In this document: positions 6,933-16,375 of the stretch, piece after piece
How the letters are laid out: each line of letters begins with the position of its first letter
Numbering within the stretch: the stretch's first letter is position 1
Assembly: GCA_049514435.1 (NCBI GenBank)
Contig: JBEKVB010000019.1
Span: 1 to 39,019, forward strand
Length of the DNA stretch: 39,019 nucleotides
Origin: UBA4810 sp002479215
GTDB taxonomy: Bacteria; Desulfobacterota; Syntrophia; Syntrophales; Smithellaceae
Direction of reading: 5' to 3'
Position numbers and translations under genes: made by a program
Notes under the pieces: model-generated
Told to the model about the DNA's origin: nothing
Seen by the model: only the letters and a program-made list of their open reading frames with translations
Databases searched by the model: none

Positions 6933-9356
6933 CTATATCTTTACTCTCCGTAGCCGGAGGGCATTTCCGACAACGGAAACCGAGGAAAGGCTCATGGCGG
7001 CCGCGGCAATGATCGGGCTGAGAAGAATGCCGAAGTTGGGATAAAGAATACCCGCGGCGATGGGCACGCCGAGAGTGTTATAAATAAAGGCAAAGAACAG
7101 GTTTTGCTTGATATTGGCCATGGCGGCACGGCTCAACCTTCGCGCGCGGACAATCCCGGTGAGATCGCCCTTCACCAGGGTAACACCGGCACTTTCCATG
7201 GCTACATCAGTACCCGTTCCCATAGCGATCCCCACTTGTGCCTGGGCCAGAGCGGGGGCATCATTGATCCCGTCGCCGGCCATGGCGACAATGTGTCCGC
7301 CCTGCTGAAACTTTTTGACCGCCGCTGCCTTTTGATCCGGCAGAACCTCGGCCACCACTTCGTCCAGATTTAGTTTTTTGGCGACTGCTTCTGCTGTTAC
7401 TTTATTATCACCGGTCAACATCACAATCCGGATCCCTTCTGCATGCAGCTCGCGGATTGCCTCGGGCGTGGTCTTTTTGATCGGATCGGCGACCGCCAGT
7501 AAACCACCAATTTTGCCGGCAATCCCTACCAACATGACCGTCTGTCCTTCGGACCGCATGGCCTGGGCCTGCTTTGCCAAAGAGCCGGCATCAACATGGA
7601 ACTCTTCCAGCAATGTGCTGTTGCCGAGCAACACAACCTGGCCGTCAACTTCGCCGGAAACACCCTTGCCGGTGTGGGAGGCAAAAATTTTCGCCTCAGT
7701 CAGGTGGAGCCCTTGATTGACGGCACCTTTGACAATGGCTGCTGCCAGCGGATGTTCACTGCCTTTCTCCAGAGAGGCGGCCAACAACAATACTCTGTTT
7801 TTATCAATACCCGGCGCTGCAACAACCTCTATCAGTTTCGGTTTGCCCTCGGTCAGGGTCCCGGTCTTGTCCACCACCAGGGTTGTGACTTTTCTTAAGG
7901 TCTCGATCGCCTCAGCATTTTTAAACAAGACCCCCATGGTTGCTCCCTTGCCCGTTGCCACCATAATCGACATGGGCGTTGCCAGACCCAAAGCACAGGG
8001 ACAGGCGATGATCAACACAGAGACAGCGGCAATCAGTGCATGGGCTAATCGGGGGTCAGGACCGAAAAAGTACCAGATGACAAAAGCGATAAGAGCGGTA
8101 GCGATCACAGTCGGCACAAAGTATCCGGCTACAACATCGGCTAGCTTCTGGATTGGCGCCCGGCTGCGCTGGGCTTCGGCCACCATCCTGACAATTTGCG
8201 ACAGAACGGTTTCAGCGCCTACCTTTTGAGCCTCCATGACCAATGAACCGGTACCATTGACCGTGGCGCCGATGAGTTTATCCCCCGCTCGTTTCTCAAC
8301 CGGTATCGGTTCGCCGGAAATCATTGATTCATCGACGCTGCTTAATCCTTCCAGAACGACACCGTCCACGGGAATCTTTTCCCCCGGCCGGACTCGCAGA
8401 CGATCGCCTTTTATTACATGCGCCAAAGGGGTATCGCCCTCATTTCCGTCAGCGTCTATTTTTCGGGCGGTCTTCGGCGCCAGACCCAAAAGTGCCTTTA
8501 TGGCCGCACCGGTCCGGCTTCTGGCCCGCAGTTCCAGCACCTGGCCCAGCAATATCAGGACAACGATAACACCAGCCGCCTCAAAATAGACCCCAACGGT
8601 ACCTTCTGCTGTCCGCATCGCCGCGGGGAAAAGCTGGGGAAACAACACGCCAATCAGACTGTAAAGGTAGGCTACCGAAACCCCGAGACCGATCAGCGTA
8701 AACATATTCAGGCTTCTGTTGATTACAGACTGGACGCCCCGAACGAAGAATGGCCATCCCCCCCAGAGGATCACCGGTGTCGCGAGGATCAGTGCCAGCC
8801 ACTCATAGGTCTTGACGGTGGCCAGTGTGTCGAGTAACCGACCGCCAGGAACAAAATCGCGCATGGCGATAATCACCAGCGGGAGCGTCAGGATGGCGCC
8901 CCCTATGAAACGCTTGCGCATATTTTCGTATTCCGGATTGCTTTCTTCTTCCGCCAGCGAAATAGTTCTTGGTTCCAAGGCCATGCCACATTTTGGACAA
9001 CTTCCCGGCTCGTCCAGGACAATTTCCGGATGCATTGGGCAGGTATATTCTATCTTCCCCGCTGCCGGCATCGGAGTCTTTGGCTCCAGGGACATGCCGC
9101 ACTTCGGACAATTGCCCGGCGCATCCCGGATAATCTCGGGATGCATGGGGCAGGTCCATTCAGTTTTGGTTTTAAAACCTTCCCCTTCTTTTTTCCCGTT
9201 ATCTTCTTCCGCACCGAGGTACGATTCAGGGTTTCTATCGAAAGATTTCTTGCAAGGGAATGAACAGAAATGATACGTCTTCCCCCTATAGGATGAGGTC
9301 GCAACGGCATCCTCTTCTTCGATGGTCATCTTGCATACGGGATCGGTGATCTTCAT
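6933..9356 (-). CDS. copA: Copper-exporting P1B-type ATPase with YHS and two metal-binding motifs
   Basis: An inner-membrane ATPase of 807 residues that pumps Cu(I) (or Ag(I)) out of the cytosol. In order: an N-terminal YHS domain (about 1-47, DPVCKM and FCSFPCK); two tandem heavy-metal-binding modules, CPMHPEI...CPKCGM at about 69-88 and 106-125; four predicted N-terminal membrane helices; actuator motif SGEP (about 347-350); the transmembrane metal site CPC (452-454); the phosphorylated DKTGT (D496); SEHPL (about 533-537), the SxHP motif of P1B pumps; GDGINDAP (694-701); and two C-terminal helices with MSLSS. The classical ferredoxin-like HMA domain is absent and replaced by the YHS and HMBD modules. 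Start at 9356 follows GGAGAGGAATAG. It is the last gene of the copper locus, 135 nt after the DUF302 gene. Confidence 0.96.
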   Translation of the reverse strand: MKITDPVCKMTIEEEDAVATSSYRGKTYHFCSFPCKKSFDRNPESYLGAEEDNGKKEGEGFKTKTEWTCPMHPEIIRDAPGNCPKCGMSLEPKTPMPAAGKIEYTCPMHPEIVLDEPGSCPKCGMALEPRTISLAEEESNPEYENMRKRFIGGAILTLPLVIIAMRDFVPGGRLLDTLATVKTYEWLALILATPVILWGGWPFFVRGVQSVINRSLNMFTLIGLGVSVAYLYSLIGVLFPQLFPAAMRTAEGTVGVYFEAAGVIVVLILLGQVLELRARSRTGAAIKALLGLAPKTARKIDADGNEGDTPLAHVIKGDRLRVRPGEKIPVDGVVLEGLSSVDESMISGEPIPVEKRAGDKLIGATVNGTGSLVMEAQKVGAETVLSQIVRMVAEAQRSRAPIQKLADVVAGYFVPTVIATALIAFVIWYFFGPDPRLAHALIAAVSVLIIACPCALGLATPMSIMVATGKGATMGVLFKNAEAIETLRKVTTLVVDKTGTLTEGKPKLIEVVAAPGIDKNRVLLLAASLEKGSEHPLAAAIVKGAVNQGLHLTEAKIFASHTGKGVSGEVDGQVVLLGNSTLLEEFHVDAGSLAKQAQAMRSEGQTVMLVGIAGKIGGLLAVADPIKKTTPEAIRELHAEGIRIVMLTGDNKVTAEAVAKKLNLDEVVAEVLPDQKAAAVKKFQQGGHIVAMAGDGINDAPALAQAQVGIAMGTGTDVAMESAGVTLVKGDLTGIVRARRLSRAAMANIKQNLFFAFIYNTLGVPIAAGILYPNFGILLSPIIAAAAMSLSSVSVVGNALRLRRVKI

Positions 9357-9491
9357 CTATTCCTCTCCGGCCCGATTCACAGGCCCGTAAAATGTTTCTG
9401 CTATAATTGAGGCCGTTACTGATGATAATGCGGGTCAGTCTTGGAGGGCTCTGCTTTTTTTGGCTCTTTGCCCGCTATTCCCTATGATCTT

Positions 9492-9881
9492 TTATCTTAC
9501 TGCATCAAAGACCTTTTTCAGTTTCACCTCGACATTTTCTACAATACTCCGAAGCGCCGGATTAGCAATCATCTGCATCGCCACCGTCGGTCTGATGATC
9601 GAAAGTACGATTTTATTACCTCTTTCATAGATGATCACGTTACAAGGCAGCATCAAACCAATATTCTCTTCGGCAAGGATGGCTTGATGGGCATCGGGAG
9701 GACTGCAGGCTCCAAGAATAATATATTTTCTGAAATCAAGGCCCAGCTTTTCCTTCATTTTTTCCTGGACATCGATTTCTGTCAGTACCCCGAATCCTTC
9801 TTTTTTCAGTGCTTCTCTCACCAGCTCAATGACTGTCTTATAAGGAATATCCAACTCCTTGGTGAAGCCGTAATGGATCAT
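9492..9881 (-). CDS. DUF302 domain protein
   Basis: A small soluble protein of 129 residues from ATG at 9881, which has an excellent AAGGAGGATAGGC ribosome site; an upstream in-frame ATG at 9935 would overlap cusA and has no such site. It shows the DUF302 pattern: MIHYGFTKEL at the start, LGACSPPDAHQAI with one cysteine, then GLMLPCNVIIYE with the second. The two cysteines sit where the family often has a putative metal or thiol site; the biochemical role is unknown. It starts 28 nt after cusA on the same strand and precedes copA, so co-transcription and a role in copper handling are inferred, not shown. Confidence 0.88.
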   Translation of the reverse strand: MIHYGFTKELDIPYKTVIELVREALKKEGFGVLTEIDVQEKMKEKLGLDFRKYIILGACSPPDAHQAILAEENIGLMLPCNVIIYERGNKIVLSIIRPTVAMQMIANPALRSIVENVEVKLKKVFDAVR

Positions 9882-9909
9882 GCCTATCCTCCTTCTGTTA
9901 TAAATGTCG

Positions 9910-12900
9910 TTAATTCTTCTGCAAAGATCTTCCACGCCAGATCATGTAGATGGCGGGATAGATGATCAATTCAAGAATGGTGGAGGATATTACGCCGCCC
10001 ACCATCGGTGCGGCGATACGCTTCATAACATCAGCGCCGGTGCCGGAACTAAACATAATCGGAATAAGACCGGCCAAAATGACGCTGACTGTCATAATTT
10101 TGGGGCGGATGCGTTTGACCGCGCCGAACATAATGGCATCTTTTAAGTCTTTCTTAGTTTTCAATAATTCCTCTTTTTTCCACTTCTCATAAGCCAGATC
10201 AAGATACAACAACATGACCACCCCTGTTTCCGCATCCAGGCCAGCCAGGGCGATAATGCCGACCCAAACAGCAATGCTCATATTGTAATTAAGGATGTAT
10301 AAAAGCCAGAAAGAGCCGACCAGAGAAAAAGGCACAGCCAGCAGGACAATTGCCGTCTTTGTTATCGAGCGCGTATTAAGAAAGAGAATCACAAAAATAA
10401 TCAGCAACGTAAAAGGAATAATCAACTTCAAGCGCTCATGAGTTTTGAGAATATACTCGTATTCTCCGCTCCAGACCAGACGATAACCTTCCGGCAATTT
10501 GATCGTTGCAGCTTTTTTCCGAGCGTCTTCCACATAACTGCCGACATCTCGGCCGGTGATATCTATATAGACATAAGCTGTTAGAAGTCCTTCCTCGCTC
10601 TTAATGGCCGTCGCTCCCCGAATAACACGAAAATCCGCAAGCTCTCCCAGGGGCACTTGCAGCGCATTGGCAGTTCCTGACATGCCGGACGAGGGCGTAG
10701 GATTGGACAGACCGGTCGTCATCACCGGCACGAGAATCAGTTTTAATTTATCCACGTCATTGCGCAATTCCCGCGGATAACGGATATTAACGGGATAGCG
10801 TGCGCGTCCTTCCACCGTTGTTGTCAGATTCATTCCGCCGATGGCTGTTTGAATCACTTCGTTAACATCATCCACGGTAAGGCCGTATCTGGCGATGCTG
10901 TCCCTTTTGATGACGATATCCAGAAAATAGCCTGTGGCCACTCGTTCCGCATAAACACTCCTCGTACCCGGAACATCCCGCAGATGATGCTCCAGGGTCA
11001 TACCGATCTTTTCGATTTCTTCCAGATTCGGTCCGAGAATTTTGATGCCCACCGGTGTACGGATACCTGTGGCCAGCATGTCAATGCGCGCCTTGATCGG
11101 CATGGTAAAGGAATTGGCCACACCCGGAATGTTGAGGGCGTCATTCATCTCGTCTTTGATCTTTTCGCTCGTCATGCCTTTGCGCCACTGGTCCTCCGGC
11201 TTCAGATTGATGACGGTTTCAAACATTTCCAGCGGCGCCGGATCGGTAGCTGTTTCGGCTCTTCCTGCTTTGCCGAAGACCTGAGAAACTTCCGGAATCT
11301 TCATTAATATTTCGTCCTGCATTTTCAACAATCTTGCCGCTTCCGAAACAGAAGCTCCCGGCATGGTCACGGGCATATAGAAAAGTGATCCCTCATAAAG
11401 AGGCGGCATAAATTCCGATCCCAGTTTCATAAAGGGATAAACTGTTAGAGCCATAATGATGATGGCAAGAACAATGACCGTTTTACGGAAGCGTATGGCC
11501 AGAGAGGCCACCGGTTCATAAATTTTATGCAAAAAGAGACTGACAGGATTTTTTTCTTCCGGCCGAATTTTTCCCCGGATAAACAACGTCATCAGTACCG
11601 GCGTCAAAGTGATGGCCAGAAATGCGGAAAAGAGCATGGCAAATGTTTTGGTGTAAGCCAGAGGCTTGAAAAGCCTTCCAGCCTGCGCTTGTAGAGTAAA
11701 GACGGGCAGAAAACCTACAGTAATAACCAAAAGGGAAAAGAAAAGCGAAGGCCCCACTTCACGAGCCGCGGCAATAATCACATCCGTTTTGCTGTCGGGA
11801 CTCCCCTGTTGCTCCCATTCTTCGAGCTTTTTATGGGCGTTTTCCACCATAATGATGGAGGCATCGACCATAGCGCCGATGGCAATGGCAATGCCGCTGA
11901 GACTCATGATGTTGGAAGTCACACCTATGTAGTACATACAGATAAAAGATATGATGATAGCGATGGGCAGCGTAACAATCACAACCAGGGCGCTGGGCAG
12001 GTGAAATAAAAAGATCAGACAAACAATACTCACCGCAATGGCCAGTTTGATAATTTCATCTTTGAGCGTAGCAATGGATCGATTGATCAGGTCAGATCGG
12101 TCATACGTAGTAACAATTTTCACACCCTTGGGCAGGCTTGGTGAAATATCATTGGCGATTTTATCCTTAACACGTTCAATCACATTGAGAACGTTTTCGC
12201 CAAAACGAACAACAACAATCCCTCCGGTGACTTCTCCTTTGCCGTCCAGCTCCGCCAGTCCCCGGCGGATTTCCGGCCCGAACTGGACACGAGCGACATC
12301 TTTCAAATAGATCGGTGTTCCTCCCGGGTTTGCTCCCACGGCTATTTCTTCTAAATCCTTTATGTTTTTAATATAACCGCGGCCTCGCACCATGTATTCC
12401 GTACCGGAAAATTCCAGCACCCGTCCCTCAACATCCCGGTTACTCTTACGAATGGCTTCCATAACTTTCGTGATCGGCAGATTATAAGCGGACAGGCGAT
12501 TAGGATCGACTGTGACTTGGTACTGATTGACAAAGCCGCCGATGCTGGCAACCTGAGACACTCCGGCAACGCTTTCCAGTGCCAGTTTCACCGAATAGTC
12601 CTGTAAAGATCGAAGTTGTGCCAGATCGAGCCCGCCGGATTCATCAACGACGGCGTAAGAAAATCCCCAGCCCAGACTGGTGGCATCCGGCCCCAAAACC
12701 GGATTTACATCGGCCGGTATTTTGTTCTTGACTGCCTGCAGATATTCCAAGATACGGCTTCTGGCCCAGTAAATATCCGTTCCTTCTTCGAAAATGACGT
12801 AGATGAAGGAACTGCCTAAATATGAAAACCCGCGTACAGCCTGGACTTTCGGTGCGGCTAGCAATGTGGAGGTGATGGGATAAGTGATTTGGTCTTCTAC

Positions 12901-13080
12901 CAGATCAGGACTGCGTCCCGGCCACTCGGTATAAATGATGACCTGCGTATCGCTTAAATCGGGAAGGGCATCGAGTGGGGTATTTTTTAGCGTCCACAGT
13001 CCCCAGACCACGACAAAAAATAAGATGAGAAAAACAATAAATTTATTGCGGGCGCTGTATTCAATGATTTTTTCGATCAT
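9910..13080 (-). CDS. cusA: CusA-type heavy-metal RND efflux pump
   Basis: An inner-membrane RND transporter of 1056 residues, the family's usual length, that uses proton influx to push Cu(I)/Ag(I) from the periplasm through CusB and CusC. It has the N-terminal helix, PLDALPDLSDTQV, two large periplasmic parts and about 12 membrane helices. The HME signature GAMVDASIIMVENAHKK places D406 in transmembrane helix 4. Methionines M569 (LFYMP), M619 (APLEM) and M668 (RIDML) have the same spacing, 50 and 49, as the M573/M623/M672 copper site of E. coli CusA. A Ser/Gly/Thr-rich loop (PVMTTGLSNPTPSSGMSG) in the second periplasmic half looks like a small insertion. It starts after the 196-aa unknown gene rather than directly after cusB. 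Confidence 0.96.
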   Translation of the reverse strand: MIEKIIEYSARNKFIVFLILFFVVVWGLWTLKNTPLDALPDLSDTQVIIYTEWPGRSPDLVEDQITYPITSTLLAAPKVQAVRGFSYLGSSFIYVIFEEGTDIYWARSRILEYLQAVKNKIPADVNPVLGPDATSLGWGFSYAVVDESGGLDLAQLRSLQDYSVKLALESVAGVSQVASIGGFVNQYQVTVDPNRLSAYNLPITKVMEAIRKSNRDVEGRVLEFSGTEYMVRGRGYIKNIKDLEEIAVGANPGGTPIYLKDVARVQFGPEIRRGLAELDGKGEVTGGIVVVRFGENVLNVIERVKDKIANDISPSLPKGVKIVTTYDRSDLINRSIATLKDEIIKLAIAVSIVCLIFLFHLPSALVVIVTLPIAIIISFICMYYIGVTSNIMSLSGIAIAIGAMVDASIIMVENAHKKLEEWEQQGSPDSKTDVIIAAAREVGPSLFFSLLVITVGFLPVFTLQAQAGRLFKPLAYTKTFAMLFSAFLAITLTPVLMTLFIRGKIRPEEKNPVSLFLHKIYEPVASLAIRFRKTVIVLAIIIMALTVYPFMKLGSEFMPPLYEGSLFYMPVTMPGASVSEAARLLKMQDEILMKIPEVSQVFGKAGRAETATDPAPLEMFETVINLKPEDQWRKGMTSEKIKDEMNDALNIPGVANSFTMPIKARIDMLATGIRTPVGIKILGPNLEEIEKIGMTLEHHLRDVPGTRSVYAERVATGYFLDIVIKRDSIARYGLTVDDVNEVIQTAIGGMNLTTTVEGRARYPVNIRYPRELRNDVDKLKLILVPVMTTGLSNPTPSSGMSGTANALQVPLGELADFRVIRGATAIKSEEGLLTAYVYIDITGRDVGSYVEDARKKAATIKLPEGYRLVWSGEYEYILKTHERLKLIIPFTLLIIFVILFLNTRSITKTAIVLLAVPFSLVGSFWLLYILNYNMSIAVWVGIIALAGLDAETGVVMLLYLDLAYEKWKKEELLKTKKDLKDAIMFGAVKRIRPKIMTVSVILAGLIPIMFSSGTGADVMKRIAAPMVGGVISSTILELIIYPAIYMIWRGRSLQKN

Positions 13081-13107
13081 AGAATATCCTATGGTGAGTA
13101 TTAGAAA

Positions 13108-13698
13108 TTAATCTTCTTTTTTTGTAAAAAATAAGATTACGTCATTTGCAATTTCATTTGCTTTCCATGTCTTGATCTTGCTTCTGGAAATGCCGCAAGC
13201 CTCTGCCAATTCACTAAGGCGAATTTCATCCCATTTGGAATTTCTAAACTTATGCTGATAGAATACAAGATAATCGCCTTGTTTTAAAGAGTTAAAGATT
13301 TTTTTAACTTCACAAAGTTTTACATGCTCGGCGTTACATTCTTTTGGCTCTAATCCAGTATCAGGGTCAAGAAATACTATTTTCTTCTCCGGAATATTAG
13401 TCAACATTTTGCACAAATCATCCGTGTATCCTTGTCTGTTTTTATGTTCAAATTCTCGATCGAAAACTTTAATGCGAGGATCAAGCTTCTTGATGAGTTT
13501 GATATCCCGAAAATGCTTTATCACTTTTTCGGGTATTTGAATGTCAGCTCCGTTGAAATTGAAGGGAGGCCAATGATCTTTACGATAATAAGCTATTTGT
13601 AAAACTTTTTTTATTCCGAGATTCTTGTCGTTAAGGAAGTGCATGATGCCACCCCATTTTACGAGATCTCTTTTATCAGCGTACCATTTGTCTCTCAT
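13108..13698 (-). CDS. Conserved-looking protein of unknown function inserted in the cus operon
   Basis: A 196-residue soluble protein with no signal peptide or helix. I do not recognise a named family. Visible features are an N-terminal MRDKWYADKRDLVKWGG, a central strand and acidic turn IVFLDPDTGLEPKEC, then GDYLVFYQH and a C-terminal helix-rich part ending DVILFFTKKED. The order (hydrophobic strand, DPDTG loop, helix, GD-LVFYQH strand) loosely recalls an alpha/beta nucleotide- or SAM-binding fold, but no methyltransferase or nuclease motif is complete. It has a strong ribosome site (TTAGGAGGATAA) and looks intact. It sits between cusB and cusA, which are normally adjacent, and next to a hairpin element, suggesting cargo acquired by insertion. 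Its sequence looks more AT-rich than the pump genes. Confidence 0.8.
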   Translation of the reverse strand: MRDKWYADKRDLVKWGGIMHFLNDKNLGIKKVLQIAYYRKDHWPPFNFNGADIQIPEKVIKHFRDIKLIKKLDPRIKVFDREFEHKNRQGYTDDLCKMLTNIPEKKIVFLDPDTGLEPKECNAEHVKLCEVKKIFNSLKQGDYLVFYQHKFRNSKWDEIRLSELAEACGISRSKIKTWKANEIANDVILFFTKKED

Positions 13699-13752
13699 TT
13701 ATCCTCCTAATCATAACAGAGAGATTAGCGATCAGCATCGAAACACGAATGG

Positions 13753-13870
13753 CTTTGTCAAAAAGCTCCAGATGCAAGGCAGGCAATTCCTGAGGAGTGA
13801 GTCGTACTTTTTGCGTACGCCGCAACGACGAAGGATGAAGCCGAACGCAGCAGATGGACTTTTTACAAAG
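13753..13870. mobile_element. MITE-like element with terminal inverted repeats
   Basis: About 118 nt bounded by CTTTGTCAAAAAG (13753-13765) and the inverse CTTTTTACAAAG (13859-13870). The inversion continues inward: CTCCAGATGC on the left versus GCAGATGGAC on the right, and the centre has CGTAC/GTACG around TTTTTGC. The whole can fold into one long imperfect hairpin. It has no coding capacity. It starts 10 nt past the cusB stop and ends 55 nt before the start of the unknown 196-aa gene. From memory it resembles a dispersed hairpin repeat of deltaproteobacterial genomes; I cannot confirm this here. Confidence 0.7.
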
Positions 13871-13880
13871 ACGCACACCA

Positions 13881-15107
13881 TTACTTTCCTTTCAGGGGCT
13901 TCACACCTTTGAGTTGGGCCTCAGAATCAACAAGGAAATTGGCGGAAGAGACGACCTTATCCCCGTTTTTTAACCCGCGCAATACTTCGATATATCCATC
14001 ACCTCTTAGACCGGCCTTGATTTCTCGCGGTTCAAATGCGCCGTTGCCCAGATCAACATAAGCGACCATTCCTTTGCCGGTATCAATGACGGCGGACTCG
14101 GGAATCATCAGCTTTTTGCCTAGATTAATTTTAAGCTCGATATTCGCAAACATTTGCGGTTTGAGTTGATAATTAGGATTGTTTAACTTCAGACGAATCT
14201 TAACTGTCCGCGTCTCCGCCGATATGCTGGGGTAGATATAATCAATTTGCGAAGGTAATTCACGCCCGGGAAGATAATTCAGCGTGATCAAGGCACGATT
14301 GCCGACTTTAATCAGCGGTAATTCATTTTCATAAATATCGGCAATGACCCAGATGCTGGATAGATCAGCCACATCAAAAAGTTTTTCACCGGGCATCACT
14401 TTCATTCCTGAAACGGCCACTTTTTGCGTAATGAAACCGTTGACCGGACTATACAAGGTCAATGTCCTAATAGGTTTTCCCGACTCTTCGATTTTTTTTA
14501 TCTGATCTGCAGAAATATCCCAGAGTAAAAGACGCTGCTTGGAGGCTTCCAGTGTTGCCGCGGCGTCCTGGGCAAGCAAAAGGCTAAGATCAGTAGAGGA
14601 GTTCTTGTCTTTCTCCTGCTGGGAATCGGCCGGCTGTTTTGCCCATTTCAAGGCGTTGAGAAATTCCTGCTGTGTGGCAACCAGTTCCGGGCTGTAAATA
14701 TCTACCAGGGGCTGCCCCTTTTTAATATAACTGCCGGTGACTTCCACATAGAGTTTTTCTATCCATCCCTCAATCTTCGTATTAACTGTCGCCAGTTTGC
14801 TTTCATCCGCTTCGAGTCTTCCTACTGTCCGGATAACTTTCTGCAGCGGCCGCATATCGACCTTAACCGTCTTCACGCCAATGAGTTTTTGTTGTTCCGG
14901 AGAAATTTCCACCTGCGGAATATCTTCCTGCGCGTAAGCTTCAGGCTCTTTTGTCTGCGGCGCGGATGGTTTGGATTGAGCAGCCGCTTTCGACGGCGAT
15001 GTATGTCCGGCATGCTCCTGTGCGGAGACCGGCGCTGTAAAGATAAATAACATATATCCGGCAACACCCCAGTAAAACAAAGTCATGCCTAAGTTTCTTT
15101 CTTTCAT
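13881..15107 (-). CDS. cusB: CusB-type RND periplasmic adaptor
   Basis: A 408-residue membrane-fusion protein that bridges the inner-membrane pump and the outer-membrane channel. A signal peptide covers about residues 1-30 (ends PVSAQ). The mature N-terminus has HAGH (H32, H35) and a Pro/Ser/Lys-rich linker rather than the methionines used by E. coli CusB. A barrel-sandwich half (EGWIEKLYVEVTGSYIKKGQ), a long helical hairpin with an inserted hydrophilic stretch, the second lipoyl half (YSPVNGFITQKVAVSGMKV), a beta-barrel (NRALITLNYLPG) and a membrane-proximal domain follow. Its ATG overlaps the TGA of the upstream channel gene by 4 nt (15104-15107), indicating translational coupling, and it has a GGGAGGCG ribosome site. 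Confidence 0.94.
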   Translation of the reverse strand: MKERNLGMTLFYWGVAGYMLFIFTAPVSAQEHAGHTSPSKAAAQSKPSAPQTKEPEAYAQEDIPQVEISPEQQKLIGVKTVKVDMRPLQKVIRTVGRLEADESKLATVNTKIEGWIEKLYVEVTGSYIKKGQPLVDIYSPELVATQQEFLNALKWAKQPADSQQEKDKNSSTDLSLLLAQDAAATLEASKQRLLLWDISADQIKKIEESGKPIRTLTLYSPVNGFITQKVAVSGMKVMPGEKLFDVADLSSIWVIADIYENELPLIKVGNRALITLNYLPGRELPSQIDYIYPSISAETRTVKIRLKLNNPNYQLKPQMFANIELKINLGKKLMIPESAVIDTGKGMVAYVDLGNGAFEPREIKAGLRGDGYIEVLRGLKNGDKVVSSANFLVDSEAQLKGVKPLKGK

Positions 15108-16375
15108 TTTTTGTCGCCTCCCGCCGTCAGACTTGCAGTAATGGCATTTAAGCGGCTAATAGCTTTTTCTCTTTCCACAAATTGGTTCCAGTATTGAGCT
15201 TCATAATCAAGCAAGGTTTTTAGCCGGGAAATAACATTTATCGCTTCCGTCTTTCCCGTGGAATACCCGGCAAGCGATTGTTCGAAATCCTGGGTGTTTT
15301 TGGGGATCAAACCTTTCTTATAAATATTCATGAGTTTTTCCGCAGAGCGCAGCATGGAATAATTATCGCGCAAAGCTGCCGCAATCATCAGTTTAACGGC
15401 TTCGATTTCCTGCTTGGCTTGTCGAATAGTTGCTTTTGCTTCCAAAACAGCTGGCCGCTGTTTTGATAGGAAGTACAAAGGAACATTGATTGTTGCCGTA
15501 GCACTCCACATATCTTTGAAATCACCAGAGCGGTTGAAGTAGCTGCCGCTTAGAGCAAAGTCAGGAAAATATTCTTTCTGCGCCATAAGCAGCTTCGTTT
15601 CGGCAGCTTCCAGCATCTTTCCACGCGATTTGATTTCCGGCGAATGTTGGAGCGCGAGATCGACTGCCTCATCAATTTCCATAGGGAAGGACTGATAGAC
15701 AGGTTCATTCGGTCTTTCCAACTGCCCTTTGTCTCTGCCGATTGCGGCCCTGAGCATTGCCCCCAGCGACTGAATTTTTTGATTCAACATCTCTTCTTTT
15801 TCCAGCAGCATATATTTTTCAGTCTGGGCCATGAGCACTTCCTGCTGCATGGCCTTGCCGGCGGCGTAGCGCGCCAGAGTGATATTTTCAATTCGTATAA
15901 ACAAGTCGCGTTTATCTTTGAGGAGGTCAATATTCTTGTAAGCAAGAAAGAGATCGTAATAGAGCTCTTTTACCCGCGCTATTGTCTTCAACTTTAAGAG
16001 CTCATGCATAGCCTCCATACTTTCGGCGTCACGTGCAGCCATTTCTCCTTTCAAAGCGCTCTTGCCGGGGAAAAGAAACTGCTGCGACGCGGAAAACATC
16101 CACTGCGACCCTTGTTCCTGCCCGTACGAATAACGATCGAAGCCCTCGTTTTGATAGCCGAACATGAACAGGGGATCAGGCAGGCTTTTTACCTGAGGAA
16201 TCCTTAGCCTGGCCGCTTCAATTCGCGCCTGTGAAGCTTGAATCTCCGGACTGTTTTTCAGCGCTTCATCAACAAGTCCGTCCAGCACGGGATCATTTCC
16301 GCCGTACGAAGCAGCCAGCAGAAGAAAGATTAAAAACAATAGCCCTTTCTTTATAAAGCTATTTGACATCGACAT
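15104..16375 (-). CDS. cusC: TolC/CusC-family outer-membrane efflux protein
   Basis: A 423-residue outer-membrane channel component. It has an N-terminal hydrophobic signal (IKKGLLFLIFLLLAASYGG; no lipobox cysteine, so probably not a lipoprotein) and two related halves: EALKNSPEIQASQARIEAA near residue 40 and DLALQHSPEIKSRGKMLEAA near 245, the repeated OEP helix pattern, with long coiled-coil stretches after each. The start is uncertain between ATG 16375 and ATG 16369; both overlap the end of the upstream YtkA-like gene, so translation is probably coupled. Its 3' end overlaps cusB by 4 nt. Substrate is assigned from the neighbours; sequence alone says only outer-membrane efflux protein. Confidence 0.92.
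   Translation of the reverse strand: MSMSNSFIKKGLLFLIFLLLAASYGGNDPVLDGLVDEALKNSPEIQASQARIEAARLRIPQVKSLPDPLFMFGYQNEGFDRYSYGQEQGSQWMFSASQQFLFPGKSALKGEMAARDAESMEAMHELLKLKTIARVKELYYDLFLAYKNIDLLKDKRDLFIRIENITLARYAAGKAMQQEVLMAQTEKYMLLEKEEMLNQKIQSLGAMLRAAIGRDKGQLERPNEPVYQSFPMEIDEAVDLALQHSPEIKSRGKMLEAAETKLLMAQKEYFPDFALSGSYFNRSGDFKDMWSATATINVPLYFLSKQRPAVLEAKATIRQAKQEIEAVKLMIAAALRDNYSMLRSAEKLMNIYKKGLIPKNTQDFEQSLAGYSTGKTEAINVISRLKTLLDYEAQYWNQFVEREKAISRLNAITASLTAGGDKK

Noticed and set aside
9441..9965. 174-codon plus-strand frame opposite the DUF302 gene
   Set aside because: It is the antisense shadow of DUF302 and the end of cusA.
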